Positions 1 through 11,300 of a stretch of 64,000 bases of DNA are shown here, piece after piece (the stretch's first letter is position 1; every line of letters begins with the position of its first letter). Under the pieces are notes generated by a model. The model was given only the letters and a program-made list of their open reading frames with translations. It made no database searches and was not told the origin of the DNA. This stretch comes from Candidatus Endomicrobium procryptotermitis (GTDB taxonomy: Bacteria > Elusimicrobiota > Endomicrobiia > Endomicrobiales > Endomicrobiaceae), in the NCBI GenBank assembly GCA_031279415.1, contig JAITIP010000003.1:1-64000 (forward strand), given 5' to 3'. Position numbers and translations under genes: made by a program.

Positions 1-106
1 ACACCTTTGTTATCGCCGCCGTCAATGTCGTTTTCCCGTGATCTACATGCCCTATCGTCCCTATGTTTACATGCGGCTTGCTTCTGTCAAACTTTTCTTT
101 TGCCAT
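1..106 (-). CDS. tuf: Elongation factor Tu, N-terminal part (cut by window edge)
   Basis: Reading leftward from an ATG at 106, the 35 visible codons start [16 protein letters not shown] and contain the EF-Tu P-loop GHVDHGKT, which binds the GTP phosphates. EF-Tu delivers aminoacyl-tRNA to the ribosome. A strong Shine-Dalgarno (CGGAGGA, 114-120) precedes the start. The gene follows fusA by only 20 bases on the same strand, the classical end of a str operon. The rest lies outside the window, so its length and any second tuf copy cannot be judged. Confidence 0.95.
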   Translation of the reverse strand, partial: MAKEKFDRSKPHVNIGTIGHVDHGKTTLTAAITKV

Positions 107-126
107 TTTCTGATCCTCCGGTTTAA

Positions 127-2208
127 TTATGCTTTTGCCGTTTTTTCCAATATTTTGTCAGCAATCTGTTTGGGAACTTCTTCGTAGTGCGAAGGTTCCA
201 TGCTGTAATTTCCCCTGCCCTGTGTTAGAGAGCGCAAGGATGTTGAGTACCCAAACATTTCTGCAAGAGGAATATTGGCTTTTATATGTTGGACTTTATT
301 TTTCGATTCCATATTCGAAATTTTTCCGCGTCTTGAATTTATATCTCCGATGACATCTCCCATATATTCTTCTGGAACGACAACTTCTGCTTTCATTATA
401 GGCTCAAGTATTACCGGATTTGCTTTTTTACAGGCGTCTTTAAAAGCTATGGAACCAGCGATTTTAAACGCCATTTCCGAAGAGTCAACTTCGTGAAAAG
501 AACCATCTATAAGATTTACTTTAAAATCAACAACGGGATAGCCCGCAAGAACGCCAGAAGTCATAGCTTCTCTGATACCTTTATCAACTGCAGGAATATA
601 TTCTCTGGGAATTACTCCGCCGACAATTTTGTTTACAAATTCATAACCTTTACCGGGATCCTGCGGCTCAACCGTAACAATAACATGTCCATATTGTCCA
701 CGTCCGCCGGTCTGTCTTATATATTTTGCCTCGGCTTCCTGCATTTTTTTGATAGTTTCACGGTAGGCCACCTGAGGTCTGCCGACGTTGGCTTGAACGT
801 TAAATTCTCTTTTCATCCTATCAACAAGAATTTCAAGGTGAAGCTCACCCATGCCAGCAATAATCGTCTGATTGGTTTCCTCATTTGTTCTCACTCTGAA
901 AGTCGGATCTTCTTCCGCAAGCCTATTGAGAGCATTGGCAAGTTTTTCTTCGTCAGCTTTTGATTTAGGTTCAATAGCGACATCTATAACCGGTTCTGGA
1001 AAATCCATAGATTCAAGCAAAATAGGTTTGTCTTCCGCACAAAGCGTATCGCCGGTTGTGGTATTTTTCAAACCTACTGCGGCGGCTATATCTCCGGCGT
1101 TTACCGATTTAATTTCTTCTCTGTTATTTGAATGCATACGGACTATGCGCGAAATCCTTTCTTTGGTGTTTTTGCCAGGGTTAAATACGTAGGAACCGCT
1201 TTCTAATGTACCTGAATATACTCTAAAATAGGTAAGTTTCCCTATGAAAGGATCCGCCTGAATTTTAAAAGCTAATGCGCTGAAAGGAGCTTTTTCGTCA
1301 ACATCTCTGGTATCGGCTTCACCTGTTTCGGGGTTTATTCCTTTAAAAGCTGCTCTGTCAAGAGGGGATGGAAGATAATCACAAACCGCATCCAACATAG
1401 GCTGCACGCCTTTATTTTTAAAAGCCGTCCCGCAAAGACATGGGATTAATTTTATTTGGAGCGTCGCGTTTCTTATTGCTCTTTTAATTTGGGCTGCAGT
1501 CGGCTCTTTGCCTTCCATAAAAGCAAGCATAACTTCATCGTCGTAATCGGCTATCAATTCTATCATTTCGCCGCGCATATGATGCGCTTTTTCTTCAAGT
1601 TCTTTAGGTATATCGACAATGTCAAACGTTGCGCCCAATTCTTCGCCGCTCCAAATATAAGCTTTCATTTCGACCAAATCAATTATCCCCTGAAAAGAAG
1701 CCTCCGCGCCGATAGGAATTTGTATGGGAAGAGGAACCGCTCCGAGCTTTTCTCTGATATCGTTGACGACCATAAAAAAATCTGCGCCTATTTTGTCCAT
1801 CTTATTTGAAAAAACTATTCTTGGAACTCCATATTTATCGGCTTGTCTCCAAACGGTTTCAGACTGAGGCTCAACGCCGTTTCCTGAGTCAAATACGACG
1901 ACTGCTCCGTCAAGAACTCTTAAAGAGCGCTCGACTTCAACAGTAAAATCAACGTGTCCGGGGGTATCTATTATGTTAAACTGCATATCCTGCCATTTGC
2001 AATATGTTGCGGCTGAAGTAATAGTTATCCCTCTTTCTCTTTCCTGCTCCATCCAGTCCATAGTAGCGGCGCCTTCATGTACTTCTCCGATCTTATGAGT
2101 TCTGCCGGTATAGTAAAGAATTCTTTCCGTTGTTGTTGTTTTTCCTGCATCAATATGCGCTGCAATTCCAAAATTTCTAACCTTGTTTAATGAAAATTCT
2201 CTAGCCAT
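127..2208 (-). CDS. fusA: Elongation factor G
   Basis: A 693-residue translational GTPase that drives ribosomal translocation and, with RRF, ribosome recycling. The P-loop AHIDAGKT is at residues 17-24, the switch II motif DTPGHVDF at 81-88 (catalytic His85) and NKMD at 135-138. The C-terminal part has the EF-G domain IV stretch GGRGQYGHV and ends in the usual domain V. Length is typical of canonical EF-G1. The start is supported by a GGGAAG ribosome-binding site. It lies upstream of tuf and downstream of rpsG, but a lipoprotein gene separates it from rpsG, so it may be partly uncoupled from the rest of the str operon. A weak -35/-10 pair (TTGTGG, 16 bases, TATAAA) can be seen in the 115-base gap before it. 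Confidence 0.98.
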   Translation of the reverse strand: MAREFSLNKVRNFGIAAHIDAGKTTTTERILYYTGRTHKIGEVHEGAATMDWMEQERERGITITSAATYCKWQDMQFNIIDTPGHVDFTVEVERSLRVLDGAVVVFDSGNGVEPQSETVWRQADKYGVPRIVFSNKMDKIGADFFMVVNDIREKLGAVPLPIQIPIGAEASFQGIIDLVEMKAYIWSGEELGATFDIVDIPKELEEKAHHMRGEMIELIADYDDEVMLAFMEGKEPTAAQIKRAIRNATLQIKLIPCLCGTAFKNKGVQPMLDAVCDYLPSPLDRAAFKGINPETGEADTRDVDEKAPFSALAFKIQADPFIGKLTYFRVYSGTLESGSYVFNPGKNTKERISRIVRMHSNNREEIKSVNAGDIAAAVGLKNTTTGDTLCAEDKPILLESMDFPEPVIDVAIEPKSKADEEKLANALNRLAEEDPTFRVRTNEETNQTIIAGMGELHLEILVDRMKREFNVQANVGRPQVAYRETIKKMQEAEAKYIRQTGGRGQYGHVIVTVEPQDPGKGYEFVNKIVGGVIPREYIPAVDKGIREAMTSGVLAGYPVVDFKVNLIDGSFHEVDSSEMAFKIAGSIAFKDACKKANPVILEPIMKAEVVVPEEYMGDVIGDINSRRGKISNMESKNKVQHIKANIPLAEMFGYSTSLRSLTQGRGNYSMEPSHYEEVPKQIADKILEKTAKA

Positions 2209-2323
2209 TTTCTTCCCTTTTTTTCAATTTATAATTACACTTAATAGTGCCACAAACCATTTAGACGCTTCTATATTATTTAAGTTTTGCCATTTCACAA
2301 CTTACCATCGGCGTATTACTTTT

Positions 2324-2614
2324 TTAATCAAACTCTCCTGCATTTTGTCTAGTAATTTGCCCATAAGCATTCACGGCACCATCCGTCAATTTAACAAAAT
2401 ATCTTTTTGTTCTACGAATCCACCAAACCCAATATGAATGATGATATTTGAGAATTTCCACATTCTCTCTTGCGGAAACCGTATCTGGTTTGCCTAAAAT
2501 ACGAAAGACCTGTGATTTCGTCATCCCCACATTTAAATTATTCATCTTAGTAGGAATACTTGCGCAAGAAACTATAAACAAAAAAGATAACAGAAAAAAC
2601 GCGATTTTTTTCAT
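2324..2614 (-). CDS. Small BamE/SmpA-like lipoprotein embedded in the str operon
   Basis: A 96-residue protein. It begins with a lipoprotein signal peptide (MKKIAFFLLSFLFIVSC, lipobox ending at Cys17). The mature part contains LNVGMTKSQVFRILGKPD, the characteristic first helix and turn of the SmpA/OmlA (BamE) fold, followed by a short beta hairpin with aromatic residues. Proteins of this fold are often outer-membrane lipoproteins that assist barrel assembly or bind beta-lactamase-like partners. It sits between rpsG and fusA with gaps of 94 and 115 bases, so it probably has its own weak signals. Its position in a ribosomal operon is odd. The BamE-like fold is a motif-based inference; the role is unknown. 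Confidence 0.72.
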   Translation of the reverse strand: MKKIAFFLLSFLFIVSCASIPTKMNNLNVGMTKSQVFRILGKPDTVSARENVEILKYHHSYWVWWIRRTKRYFVKLTDGAVNAYGQITRQNAGEFD

Positions 2615-2708
2615 ATTTGTATCTTTTCAGCACAAAACCCTTATAAATATTAATTTCTATCCGACGTCTTCTAAACCCAAACAATCACTATTGCCGCAGC
2701 AACAAAAA

Positions 2709-3188
2709 CTACCATCTGTAATGCGCAAAAGCTTTATTTGCCTCGGCCATTTTATGAGTGTCTTCTCTTTTTTTTATTGCTGCGCCTTCTTTTTTGCTGC
2801 CGTCAATTATTTCTTGAGCTAGCTTTTCGCACATAGGTTTGCCCGTTTTGCTTCTTGAAATTTCTATAAGCCAATTAATAGCAAGTGTGGTTGAGCGTAC
2901 CATCGGAACTTCCATAGGAACCTGATATGTCGCTCCGCCTACTCTGCGCGGTCTTACTTCAAGAAGAGGCCGTATATTTTCTATGGCTCTGTTAAATACA
3001 GATACGGGATCTTCACCCGTTTTTTGACTTATTATATCGAACGAATCATACATAACAGTTTCTGCTGTACTTTTTTTGCCTTCAAAATTCAGTTTATTTA
3101 TGAATCTTGCTATAAGAACCGAACCGTATTTTGAATCTCCATCGGGCAATCCTCTTTTTTCTCTTGGTTTTAACGCTTTGCGTGGCAT
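2709..3188 (-). CDS. rpsG: 30S ribosomal protein S7
   Basis: A 159-residue S7, the primary assembly protein that binds the 3' major domain of 16S rRNA and lies near the E site. Recognisable segments are GDSKYGSVLIARFINKLN near the N-terminus, VRPRRVGGATYQVPMEV in the middle and the basic helix AIKKREDTHKMAEANKAF near the C-terminus. Length is normal for bacteria. It starts 24 bases after the rpsL stop, so the two are co-transcribed as in other str operons. Confidence 0.98.
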   Translation of the reverse strand: MPRKALKPREKRGLPDGDSKYGSVLIARFINKLNFEGKKSTAETVMYDSFDIISQKTGEDPVSVFNRAIENIRPLLEVRPRRVGGATYQVPMEVPMVRSTTLAINWLIEISRSKTGKPMCEKLAQEIIDGSKKEGAAIKKREDTHKMAEANKAFAHYRW

Positions 3189-3212
3189 TTTCTACCTCTT
3201 TTTCCTCTTTGT

Positions 3213-3596
3213 TTATTTTGCAACTGCCTTAGCTTTTTTGGCGCCATATTTACTTCTTGACTGCTTGCGACCTTCAACTCCTGTCGCGTCAAGAGTTCCT
3301 CTTACGATATGATAACGGACGCCAGGCAAATCTTTTACACGACCGCCGCGTATGAGAACAAGCGAATGTTCCTGAAGATTATGTCCAACACCCGGAATAT
3401 ATGAAGAAACTTCATATTGCGACGTAAGTCTTACCCTTGCGACTTTTCTTAAAGCCGAATTAGGTTTTTTCGGGGTTGTCGTATAAACTCTCGTACAAAC
3501 TCCTCTTCTTTGAGGGCAGTTTTTGAGAGCAGGTGCTTTTGTTTTTTTTATGGCATCTTTTCTTCCATCTGCAATCAACTGATTAATCGTTGGCAT
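3213..3596 (-). CDS. rpsL: 30S ribosomal protein S12
   Basis: A 127-residue S12, a decoding-centre protein. It contains [19 protein letters not shown] and [20 protein letters not shown], the two loops that contact the A site. The lysines at the classical streptomycin-resistance positions (in KKPNSALRK and GRVKDLPG) are present, so the protein is predicted to be of the streptomycin-sensitive type. It starts 20 bases after the rpoC stop, which links the rpoBC and str operons into one transcription unit. Confidence 0.98.
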   Translation of the reverse strand: MPTINQLIADGRKDAIKKTKAPALKNCPQRRGVCTRVYTTTPKKPNSALRKVARVRLTSQYEVSSYIPGVGHNLQEHSLVLIRGGRVKDLPGVRYHIVRGTLDATGVEGRKQSRSKYGAKKAKAVAK

Positions 3597-3616
3597 TTTT
3601 GTTCCTCTAATAAATT

Positions 3617-6600
3617 TTATTTATCTTTATCTGCAATCATCAATTTAAGTCCAGTTCCCGCAGGTATCAGATGTCCTATAGAAACGTTTTCTTTCAATCC
3701 TCTCAGCGTATCAATCTGCCCTGACACTGCGGCTTCCGTCAGTATTCTGGTAGTCTCCTGAAAAGACGCCGCAGAAATAAACGAATCCGAAGATAACGAC
3801 GCTTTTGTTATACCTAAAAGAATAGGGTGTGCGACCGGCGGTTTTCCGCCTCTTGCCTTAACTTCTTTTCTGTCCATTTCATATTTGTATCTTGAAACGA
3901 TTTCTCCGTTAAGGAATTTGCTGTCACCTGAATCCATTATTCTCACATTGGACAACATCTGTCTCACTATTATTTCTATGTGTTTATCGTTAATCGTAAC
4001 ACCCTGCAGCCTGTAAACCTGCTGTATTTCGTTGACCAGATATTCCTGAACTTCTTTAGGACCTTTAACTTTAAGAATATCGTGTGGATTTACAGCTCCA
4101 TCCGACAAAGCCTCTCCTTCTTTTACCCTGTCTCCTTCGTACACAACTAAATGCCTTCCGGCGGGTATGAGATAATCTTTTTTCATTTTCGTTTCGGGGT
4201 TTTCCACTTCGACCTTCACACTGCCTTTCGCCGTAGGCCCGCCCAGATGAACGATACCGTCAATTTCGGAAACAACAGCCGCGTTTCTAGGTCTTCTTCC
4301 TTCAAAAAGTTCCGCTACTCTGGGCAAACCGCCAGTAATGTCTCTCGACTTTGAAACTTCCTGAGGAATTTTTGCTAAAATGTCGCCGACTTTTATCTTA
4401 TCGCCGTCATGAGCGACAAGAGTCGTTTCGACCGGCAGCGGATATTCCGCAACCGTTTTGCCTGCTTTTTTAACAACAATTCTCGGGCTTTTCCTGTCTG
4501 AAGGGTGCTCTATAACAACTCTTTCAATCTGCCCGGTAATCTTGGATTTTTCTTTCTGTAAAGTTACACCGTCTTTGATATCTATAAACTGAACGGTTCC
4601 GTCAAATTCTGAAATAATAGGTTTTGAATGCGGGTCCCATTTTGCTATAAGAACATACTTTTTCATTCCTGTAGCGGAATCGACTTTCACTTCAACTTTT
4701 TGTCCGTCCTGAACTTCAATTATTGCTCCATAAGGAATCTGATAAACATGTCTTCTGTGTACTGGAAATTCTGTATATGCAAGCTCAGTATTTCTGCTTA
4801 AAATTATCGTCTCGCCATCTCTGTTTTTAACAGTTTTTAAATTGTAGTAATCCGCCGTGCCATTATTTTCGGCATAAATCTCAGAACGCTGAACGACGCG
4901 GCTTGCAGCTCCTCCGATATGAAACGTGCGAAGCGTAAGCTGTGTACCGGGTTCTCCAATAGACTGCGCTGCTATAATTCCTACGGCTTCTCCAACTTCA
5001 ACCATTTTGCCGGTGGCGGGATTTACTCCGTAACATTTCGCACAAACTCCGTGCTCGGATTCGCAAGTCAAAACACTTCTGATACCGATTTTATCGATAC
5101 CAGCTTCCACAAGTTTTTGAGCTTTTTCCGGCGTAATTAATTCGCCCCTTCTTACAATCAGTTCGTCGTGAACAATATCTACAACGTTATCAAGCGCAAT
5201 TCTTCCGACAACGCGCTCGTCAATTTTTTCAACGACTTCATCGCCGCTTTGCAATGTTCCGATAAACACTCCGTTAACAGTTTTGCAGTCGGCATCTCTT
5301 ACGACAACGTCATGAGCCACATCAACAAGTCTTCTGGTGAGATATCCCGCATCTGCCGTCTTCAATGCTGTATCTGCCAAACCTTTACGCCCGCCGTGAG
5401 TAGAAATAAAGTATTCCAAAACCGTCAACCCTTCTCTGAAATTTGAAATAATAGGCGTTTCGATAATCTCGCCGACTCCTCCAGTAAGTTTTTTCTGCGG
5501 TTTAGCCATAAGACCGCGCATTCCGGCAAGCTGTCTTACTTGCTGCCTTGAACCTCTGGCGCCGGAATCCGCCATCATAAATATTGAATTGAATCGATTT
5601 TCGCCTTTTTTTAAAGTCTCCGTTTCTTCTTTTCTCATCTCATCAAACATTATATCCGCGACTTCATCGGTAACTCTTGTCCAGATATCTATGATTTTAT
5701 TATAACGCTCGGATTCAGTTATAAGTCCAAGTTTTGCCTGTTTTTCGATTTCTTTAATTTTTGCTTTCGCGTCTTTAACCATTTTTTCCTTTTTAGGCGG
5801 AATTTTCATTTCATCTATAGAAATCGAAACACCGGCAAGCGTGGCGTACCTGTAACCCATTTTTTTTATTTCATCCAGAAGAACTACAGTTCTGTACTGG
5901 CCGAACTCTTTATAACATCTGTCGACCAAACCGCCGAGCTCTTTTTTTGTCATACTTTTATTCTGGTAACCCAAAGCGTAAGAACCATCTTCATTTTTTG
6001 GCAGATTCTCATTGAATATAACTCTCCCAACGGTAGTATAGTTCATAATCTCTCTGCCGTCTTCGGCTTTATAATTTTTCCATTTCGTTATATCTGACTG
6101 CTCGTTATCTTTAAGTTTTTCGTCTCTTATATTCGTAAGTCCGACGACTTTAATTCTCGCGTGCAAATCTATCTTCTTGGACTGATAAGCACTTATGACT
6201 TCGTCAACCGAAGAAAATATTTTTCCCTCTCCGGAAACTCCGGGTTTTTCTTTCGTCAAGAAACAGCTTCCCAAAACCATATCCTGCGAAGGAACGGCAA
6301 TAGGTTTTCCTGAAGCAGGAGAAAGAATATTTCTCGTAGCCATCATTAAAACTTTGGCTTCAAGCTGCGCTTCAACTGAAATCGGAAGATGTACTGCCAT
6401 TTGATCGCCGTCAAAGTCCGCGTTAAATGCCGCGCATGTCAAAGGGTGAAGCTGTATGGACTTACCTTCGACCAAAACAGGTTCAAAAGCCTGAATTCCC
6501 AGCCTGTGAAGCGTAGGCGCTCTGTTTAAAAGAACAGGATGATTTTTTGTAACTTTTTCAAGTATGTTCCAAACTTTCGCATCTCCCCTTTCAAGCATTC

Positions 6601-8359
6601 TTCTGGCAGATTTCAGTGTAGCATTTTCCTGTTTTATCAATTCTCTTATAATAAAAGGCTTAAACAACTCCAAAGCCATTTCTTTAGGCAAACCACATTG
6701 ATGAAGTTTCAGATTTGGACCAACGACTATAACACTTCTTCCTGAATAGTCGACTCTTTTGCCGAGTAAATTCTGTCTGAAGCGACCCTGTTTTCCTTTA
6801 AGTGTATCCGATAAAGATTTTAGCGGCCTGTTTCCAGCGCCGGTTACGGGTCTTGTTCTTGAATCGTTGTCTATCAACGCATCAACGGCTTCCTGTAAAA
6901 GTCTTTTTTCATTATTTATCATAACGGCCGGAGCTTTCAACTGTTCAATATGCCGAAGCCTATTGTTTCTGTTAATGATTCTTCTGTAGAGATCGTTTAA
7001 ATCAGACGTGGCAAACCTTCCGCCGTCCAAAGCGACCAAAGGTCTTAAATCCGGAGGTATTACGGGAAGAGCCGTAAGAATCATCCACTCAGGTCTCGTC
7101 TCAGAATTTAAAAATCCTTCAATGACTCTGAGTTTTCTGATAAGTCTGGCTCTTTCTGCATCAGACTTTGTTTTTTTGACTTCTATATGAATATTTTTTG
7201 CTTCTTCTTCAAGCTGAATCTCTTCCAAAAGTTTTCTGACGGCGGCTGCGCCTATATCAACTTTAAGATTATCGCCAAAACCATTTTGAAGATTTTTTAT
7301 GTCGCTTTCTTCAAGAAGAATAAAATTTTCAGGTTTGGAAAAGTTTTTCATGAAAGGAATATCGTTCCTCGATATTTCTACTCTTAAATGCCCTTCATAC
7401 TTTTTCAGAGCTTCGGGGGTTTTTCTGAGATCGTTAAAAACTTTGTCTTTTTCTATGTCAAAAAATTCTATTCTTATCTTTTTATCCGGTTCCGTAATTG
7501 AAACAGTTTCTCCTTTTTTAAAAGAATCAGAAAGCAGTTTCTTAATTTCACCGCGCTGTGAAGAATCCAAATCACCATAAAAATAAACGCTGTGCGGTTT
7601 AAAATAACATTTATAATAAGTGTCCCCTTTTTCAATATTTGCTGCTATCTTTTTCGCCACTTCATCAGCAGACATGCCGAATTGGTCAGCCTGATGTTTA
7701 ACCAAAGCTTTAAGCTGCTTTAAAACTTTATTTGAATCTTCATCCAAAATCACTTCTTCAAAAATGATTCCGTCAAATACGTTTTTGAATTCTTCTTTAA
7801 CTACGGGACTGCTGATGCCATATTTAAAAAGATCGAACTCTTCTTCTTTCAAAAGCATGCCTTTTTCCACAAAAGAAGACACCTGTGCACGGTCTTTAAG
7901 ATTATCTGTTACCACATATTTCGTATAATAAATCACTTTTTCCAAATCGGAAATTTTCATATTAAGAAGAATTCCAATTCTTGAAGGCGGCTTTCTTAAA
8001 AACCATAAATGTGCCACGGGAACGGCCAAATTTATATGTCCGAACCTTTCTCGCCTGACTTTAGATTCTGTAACTTCGACTCCGCATCTGTCGCAGATTG
8101 TCCCTTTATGTTTAATATATTTGTATTTTCCACAATGGCATTCCCAATCTTTTGTAGGTCCGAAAATTCTGTCGCAGAACAATCCGTCTCTCTCCGGTTT
8201 GAAAGTTCTGTAATTTATAGTTTCCGGCTTTTTGACTTCTCCGTATGACCATGCTTTTATTTGATCAGGGCTGGCTACGGTAACTTTAACCGAGTTAAAA
8301 TTCGAGTAATTGAGATTACTTGGTTTTTTCTTTTGGTTTTGAAAATTTATTTTAGTCAT
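3617..8359 (-). CDS. rpoC: RNA polymerase beta' subunit with a large N-terminal insertion
   Basis: A 1580-residue beta' subunit, longer than the 1407 residues of the E. coli protein. The N-terminal zinc finger has Cys74, Cys76, Cys89 and Cys92. The catalytic magnesium motif NADFDGD is at 646-652, about 190 residues further in than in E. coli. The extra length lies at about residues 160-345, between the clamp/zinc region and the conserved block [18 protein letters not shown]. The second zinc site ([11 protein letters not shown]), the block [21 protein letters not shown] and the C-terminal [18 protein letters not shown] are intact. The start codon overlaps the rpoB stop by 4 bases, so translation is coupled. 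Confidence 0.98.
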   Translation of the reverse strand: MTKINFQNQKKKPSNLNYSNFNSVKVTVASPDQIKAWSYGEVKKPETINYRTFKPERDGLFCDRIFGPTKDWECHCGKYKYIKHKGTICDRCGVEVTESKVRRERFGHINLAVPVAHLWFLRKPPSRIGILLNMKISDLEKVIYYTKYVVTDNLKDRAQVSSFVEKGMLLKEEEFDLFKYGISSPVVKEEFKNVFDGIIFEEVILDEDSNKVLKQLKALVKHQADQFGMSADEVAKKIAANIEKGDTYYKCYFKPHSVYFYGDLDSSQRGEIKKLLSDSFKKGETVSITEPDKKIRIEFFDIEKDKVFNDLRKTPEALKKYEGHLRVEISRNDIPFMKNFSKPENFILLEESDIKNLQNGFGDNLKVDIGAAAVRKLLEEIQLEEEAKNIHIEVKKTKSDAERARLIRKLRVIEGFLNSETRPEWMILTALPVIPPDLRPLVALDGGRFATSDLNDLYRRIINRNNRLRHIEQLKAPAVMINNEKRLLQEAVDALIDNDSRTRPVTGAGNRPLKSLSDTLKGKQGRFRQNLLGKRVDYSGRSVIVVGPNLKLHQCGLPKEMALELFKPFIIRELIKQENATLKSARRMLERGDAKVWNILEKVTKNHPVLLNRAPTLHRLGIQAFEPVLVEGKSIQLHPLTCAAFNADFDGDQMAVHLPISVEAQLEAKVLMMATRNILSPASGKPIAVPSQDMVLGSCFLTKEKPGVSGEGKIFSSVDEVISAYQSKKIDLHARIKVVGLTNIRDEKLKDNEQSDITKWKNYKAEDGREIMNYTTVGRVIFNENLPKNEDGSYALGYQNKSMTKKELGGLVDRCYKEFGQYRTVVLLDEIKKMGYRYATLAGVSISIDEMKIPPKKEKMVKDAKAKIKEIEKQAKLGLITESERYNKIIDIWTRVTDEVADIMFDEMRKEETETLKKGENRFNSIFMMADSGARGSRQQVRQLAGMRGLMAKPQKKLTGGVGEIIETPIISNFREGLTVLEYFISTHGGRKGLADTALKTADAGYLTRRLVDVAHDVVVRDADCKTVNGVFIGTLQSGDEVVEKIDERVVGRIALDNVVDIVHDELIVRRGELITPEKAQKLVEAGIDKIGIRSVLTCESEHGVCAKCYGVNPATGKMVEVGEAVGIIAAQSIGEPGTQLTLRTFHIGGAASRVVQRSEIYAENNGTADYYNLKTVKNRDGETIILSRNTELAYTEFPVHRRHVYQIPYGAIIEVQDGQKVEVKVDSATGMKKYVLIAKWDPHSKPIISEFDGTVQFIDIKDGVTLQKEKSKITGQIERVVIEHPSDRKSPRIVVKKAGKTVAEYPLPVETTLVAHDGDKIKVGDILAKIPQEVSKSRDITGGLPRVAELFEGRRPRNAAVVSEIDGIVHLGGPTAKGSVKVEVENPETKMKKDYLIPAGRHLVVYEGDRVKEGEALSDGAVNPHDILKVKGPKEVQEYLVNEIQQVYRLQGVTINDKHIEIIVRQMLSNVRIMDSGDSKFLNGEIVSRYKYEMDRKEVKARGGKPPVAHPILLGITKASLSSDSFISAASFQETTRILTEAAVSGQIDTLRGLKENVSIGHLIPAGTGLKLMIADKDK

Positions 8360-11300
8360 TTCTTGCTTACACCTTTAGTTTTTTCCTGTTTTTCTTGAGA
8401 AACGGATTCCGCTAAAAGTTCTACATTTAAGCCGAGAGCTTTAAGCTCGCTGACCAAAACTTTAAACGATTCGGGAACTCCAGGTTCTGATATCGATTCT
8501 CCTCTGATAATTGAATCGTACATTTTCACTCTGCCGTCAACATCATCAGATTTAACAGTCAAAAACTCCTGTAAAATATGCGCTGCACCATATCCTTCAA
8601 CTGCCCAAACTTCCATTTCTCCGAATCTCTGTCCTCCGAACTGAGCTTTCCCACCCAAAGGCTGGCGTGTAATCAGTGAATAAGGGCCAGTAGATCTGGC
8701 ATGCATCTTATCTTCAACCAAATGATTAAGTTTTAACACGTACATGACGCCGACCGTAACTTTTTCCATAAACGGTTCGCCGCTCCTTCCATCATAAAGA
8801 GTAACCTTGCAATCGTTGGTAGGCAGAGCTTCTTTTGCGTATTTGTCAAGAGCTTCTTCAAGCTCTTTGCCCTTTAATCCTCTTGCCGTTAACTCTTTTT
8901 TCTTTTCGTTTAAAATTTGAGCTTTCGCTTTTTCAACATATTCTTTTATCTGCTCTTCGCTTGCTCCGTCAAATACTGGAGTTACCATTTGAGTGTCAAG
9001 CGTTTTTCCCGCCCAGCCCAACATCACTTCCAAAAGCTGTCCCACATTCATACGGGAAGGAATTGCCAGAGGAGAAAGAACACAGTCGACAGGAGTTCCA
9101 TCCGGTAGTCTAGGCATGTCTTCAACAGGAAGAATCCTTGCGACAATACCTTTATTTCCGTGCCTTCCCGCAAGTTTATCGCCGACTTGGACTTTCGTTT
9201 TTGAAGCGATATATACTTTAACTATTTTATTTACTGATACCGGCAGCTCGTCGCCCTTTTTAAATCTTTCTTTGTCATTTTCATAATTCTTTTTAAGAAT
9301 TTCTTCTTTCTTTTTATATACGTCTTCTATTTTTGCCGCTTCGGACTTATTTGCTTTTGCCAACAGCTCTTTTTTATCCTTACGAAGCTTCTGTTTAGCG
9401 GCATCGTAAGCATCATGCATGTCTTCTTGTTTTTTCTTTTTTTCTTTTTCCGTAAGTTTTTCTAATCTTACAAAAGTTCTTACTGCAATGACTTTACCCG
9501 ATATTCCAGGAGGAACTCTTAAAGAAGCATCTTGAACATCTTCGGCCTTTTTGCCAAACAACACTCTGAGAAGTCTTTCTTCTGGAGTTGTTTGCTGTTC
9601 GCCTTTAGGAGCGGTTTTTCCGACCAAAATATCGCCTCTTTGAACCATCGAGCCGACTTTTATGACTCCATCTTCATCAAGATTAAGCAAATCTTCCGAA
9701 CCGACATTAGGAATATCTTTCGTTATTTCTTCAGGACGACCTTTCGTTTCTCTGGCTTCCGTTTGAAACTCTCTTATATGTACCGATGTGAATTTATCAT
9801 CTTGAATCAGTTTTTCCGACAACAGCATGGCGTCTTCAAAATTATATCCGTCCCATGGCATAAAAGCTATGAGAAGATTTTGTCCGAGCGCAATCTGTCC
9901 GTTTTTCGTAGCAGGTCCGTCAGCGATAATCTGCCCCTTTTTTACTGTGTCGCCCAAATTGACCAAAGGTCTCTGGTTAATGCACGTATCCTGATTAGAA
10001 CGCGCATATTTTCTTAAATTATAAACATCCGTTTCGCCGCTATTTTTCGAATAAATCATTATTTCATCTGACGATACAGAAACGACTTCACCTTCGGATT
10101 TCGCCACCACTACGACTACGGAATCTCTTGCGACTTTTTCTTCTATACCGGTAGCGACCAAAGGAACTTCCGTAACAAGCAAAGGAACGCCCTGCCGCTG
10201 CATATTGCAGCCCATTAAAGCACGGTTAGCATCATCGTGTTCCAAAAACGGAATCAATGCAGCAGAAATTGATATGACCTGCATCGGAGATATATCCATA
10301 TAATCTACTTTTGCCGGCGGCTGAAATAAAAAATCATCCCATTTGCGTCCCTGAACCGAATCAATCAAAATCTTGCCTTTATTGTCAACAGGGGTGTTTG
10401 CTTGAGCAACAAAAAATTCATCTTCTTTATCTGCAGTTAAATATTCGATTTTATCGGTCGCTATGCCATTTTTGACTTTTTTATATGGAGTTTCTATCAA
10501 GCCGTAAGGGTTTACCCTTGCAAAAGTCGAAAGCGATGTTATCAAACCTATATTAGGACCTTCAGGCGTTTCAATGGGACAAACGCGGCCGTAATGCGTA
10601 TGATGAACATCTCTGACTTCAAAGCCCGCCCTCTTTCTATTTAATCCACCTGGACCTAAAGCGGAAAGTCTTCTTTTATGTGTAAGCTCGGCCAAAGGAT
10701 TAATCTGATCCATGAACTGCGAAAGCTGTGACGTTCCAAAAAATTTCCTTATCTGCGCGACAAACTGCGTAATATTCGTAAGCGAACGGGGCGTCACATT
10801 GGCTTTATCCTGATTGTTCATATGCTCTTTTACAAGCCTTGCCATCTGAACAAGCCCGATTCTTATCTGATTTTCCAAAAGTTCTCCGACAGACCTTACG
10901 CGTCTGTTACCCAGATGATCTATATCATCCAATCCTATTTTAATAGACTGTTTTCCTTCTGTAAATTCACTCTCTCCGTTATAAAGCATCAAAAGATATT
11001 TTAACGTAGCAACAACGTCTTCCCTTGTTAAAGTTCTTTTGTTGTCTGCCGGAATGGTGAGTTTAAAGTTTTTTGCGTAATATTCAAAAATTGGAACAAG
11101 TTTTTTTAATATTTTATATCTGCCGACCGTAGTCAAATCATATCTTCTTACCGATTTAAAAAGAAGCTCTTCCAAAAATCCCTGAGCTCTTTCCTGCATT
11201 ATGAATTCCTGCGTTTTTAGTACTCTATATATATGATTAACTGCTTCTTTTTGACTTTTTATAACGTCTTTTTTCAATGTCAGAAGAATCGTAGAATCTT

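Noticed and set aside
10600-10760. Rifampicin-resistance-like change in rpoB (Ile after MDQ)
   Set aside because: This position is variable among bacteria; the main determinants Asp516, His526 and Ser531 are conserved.
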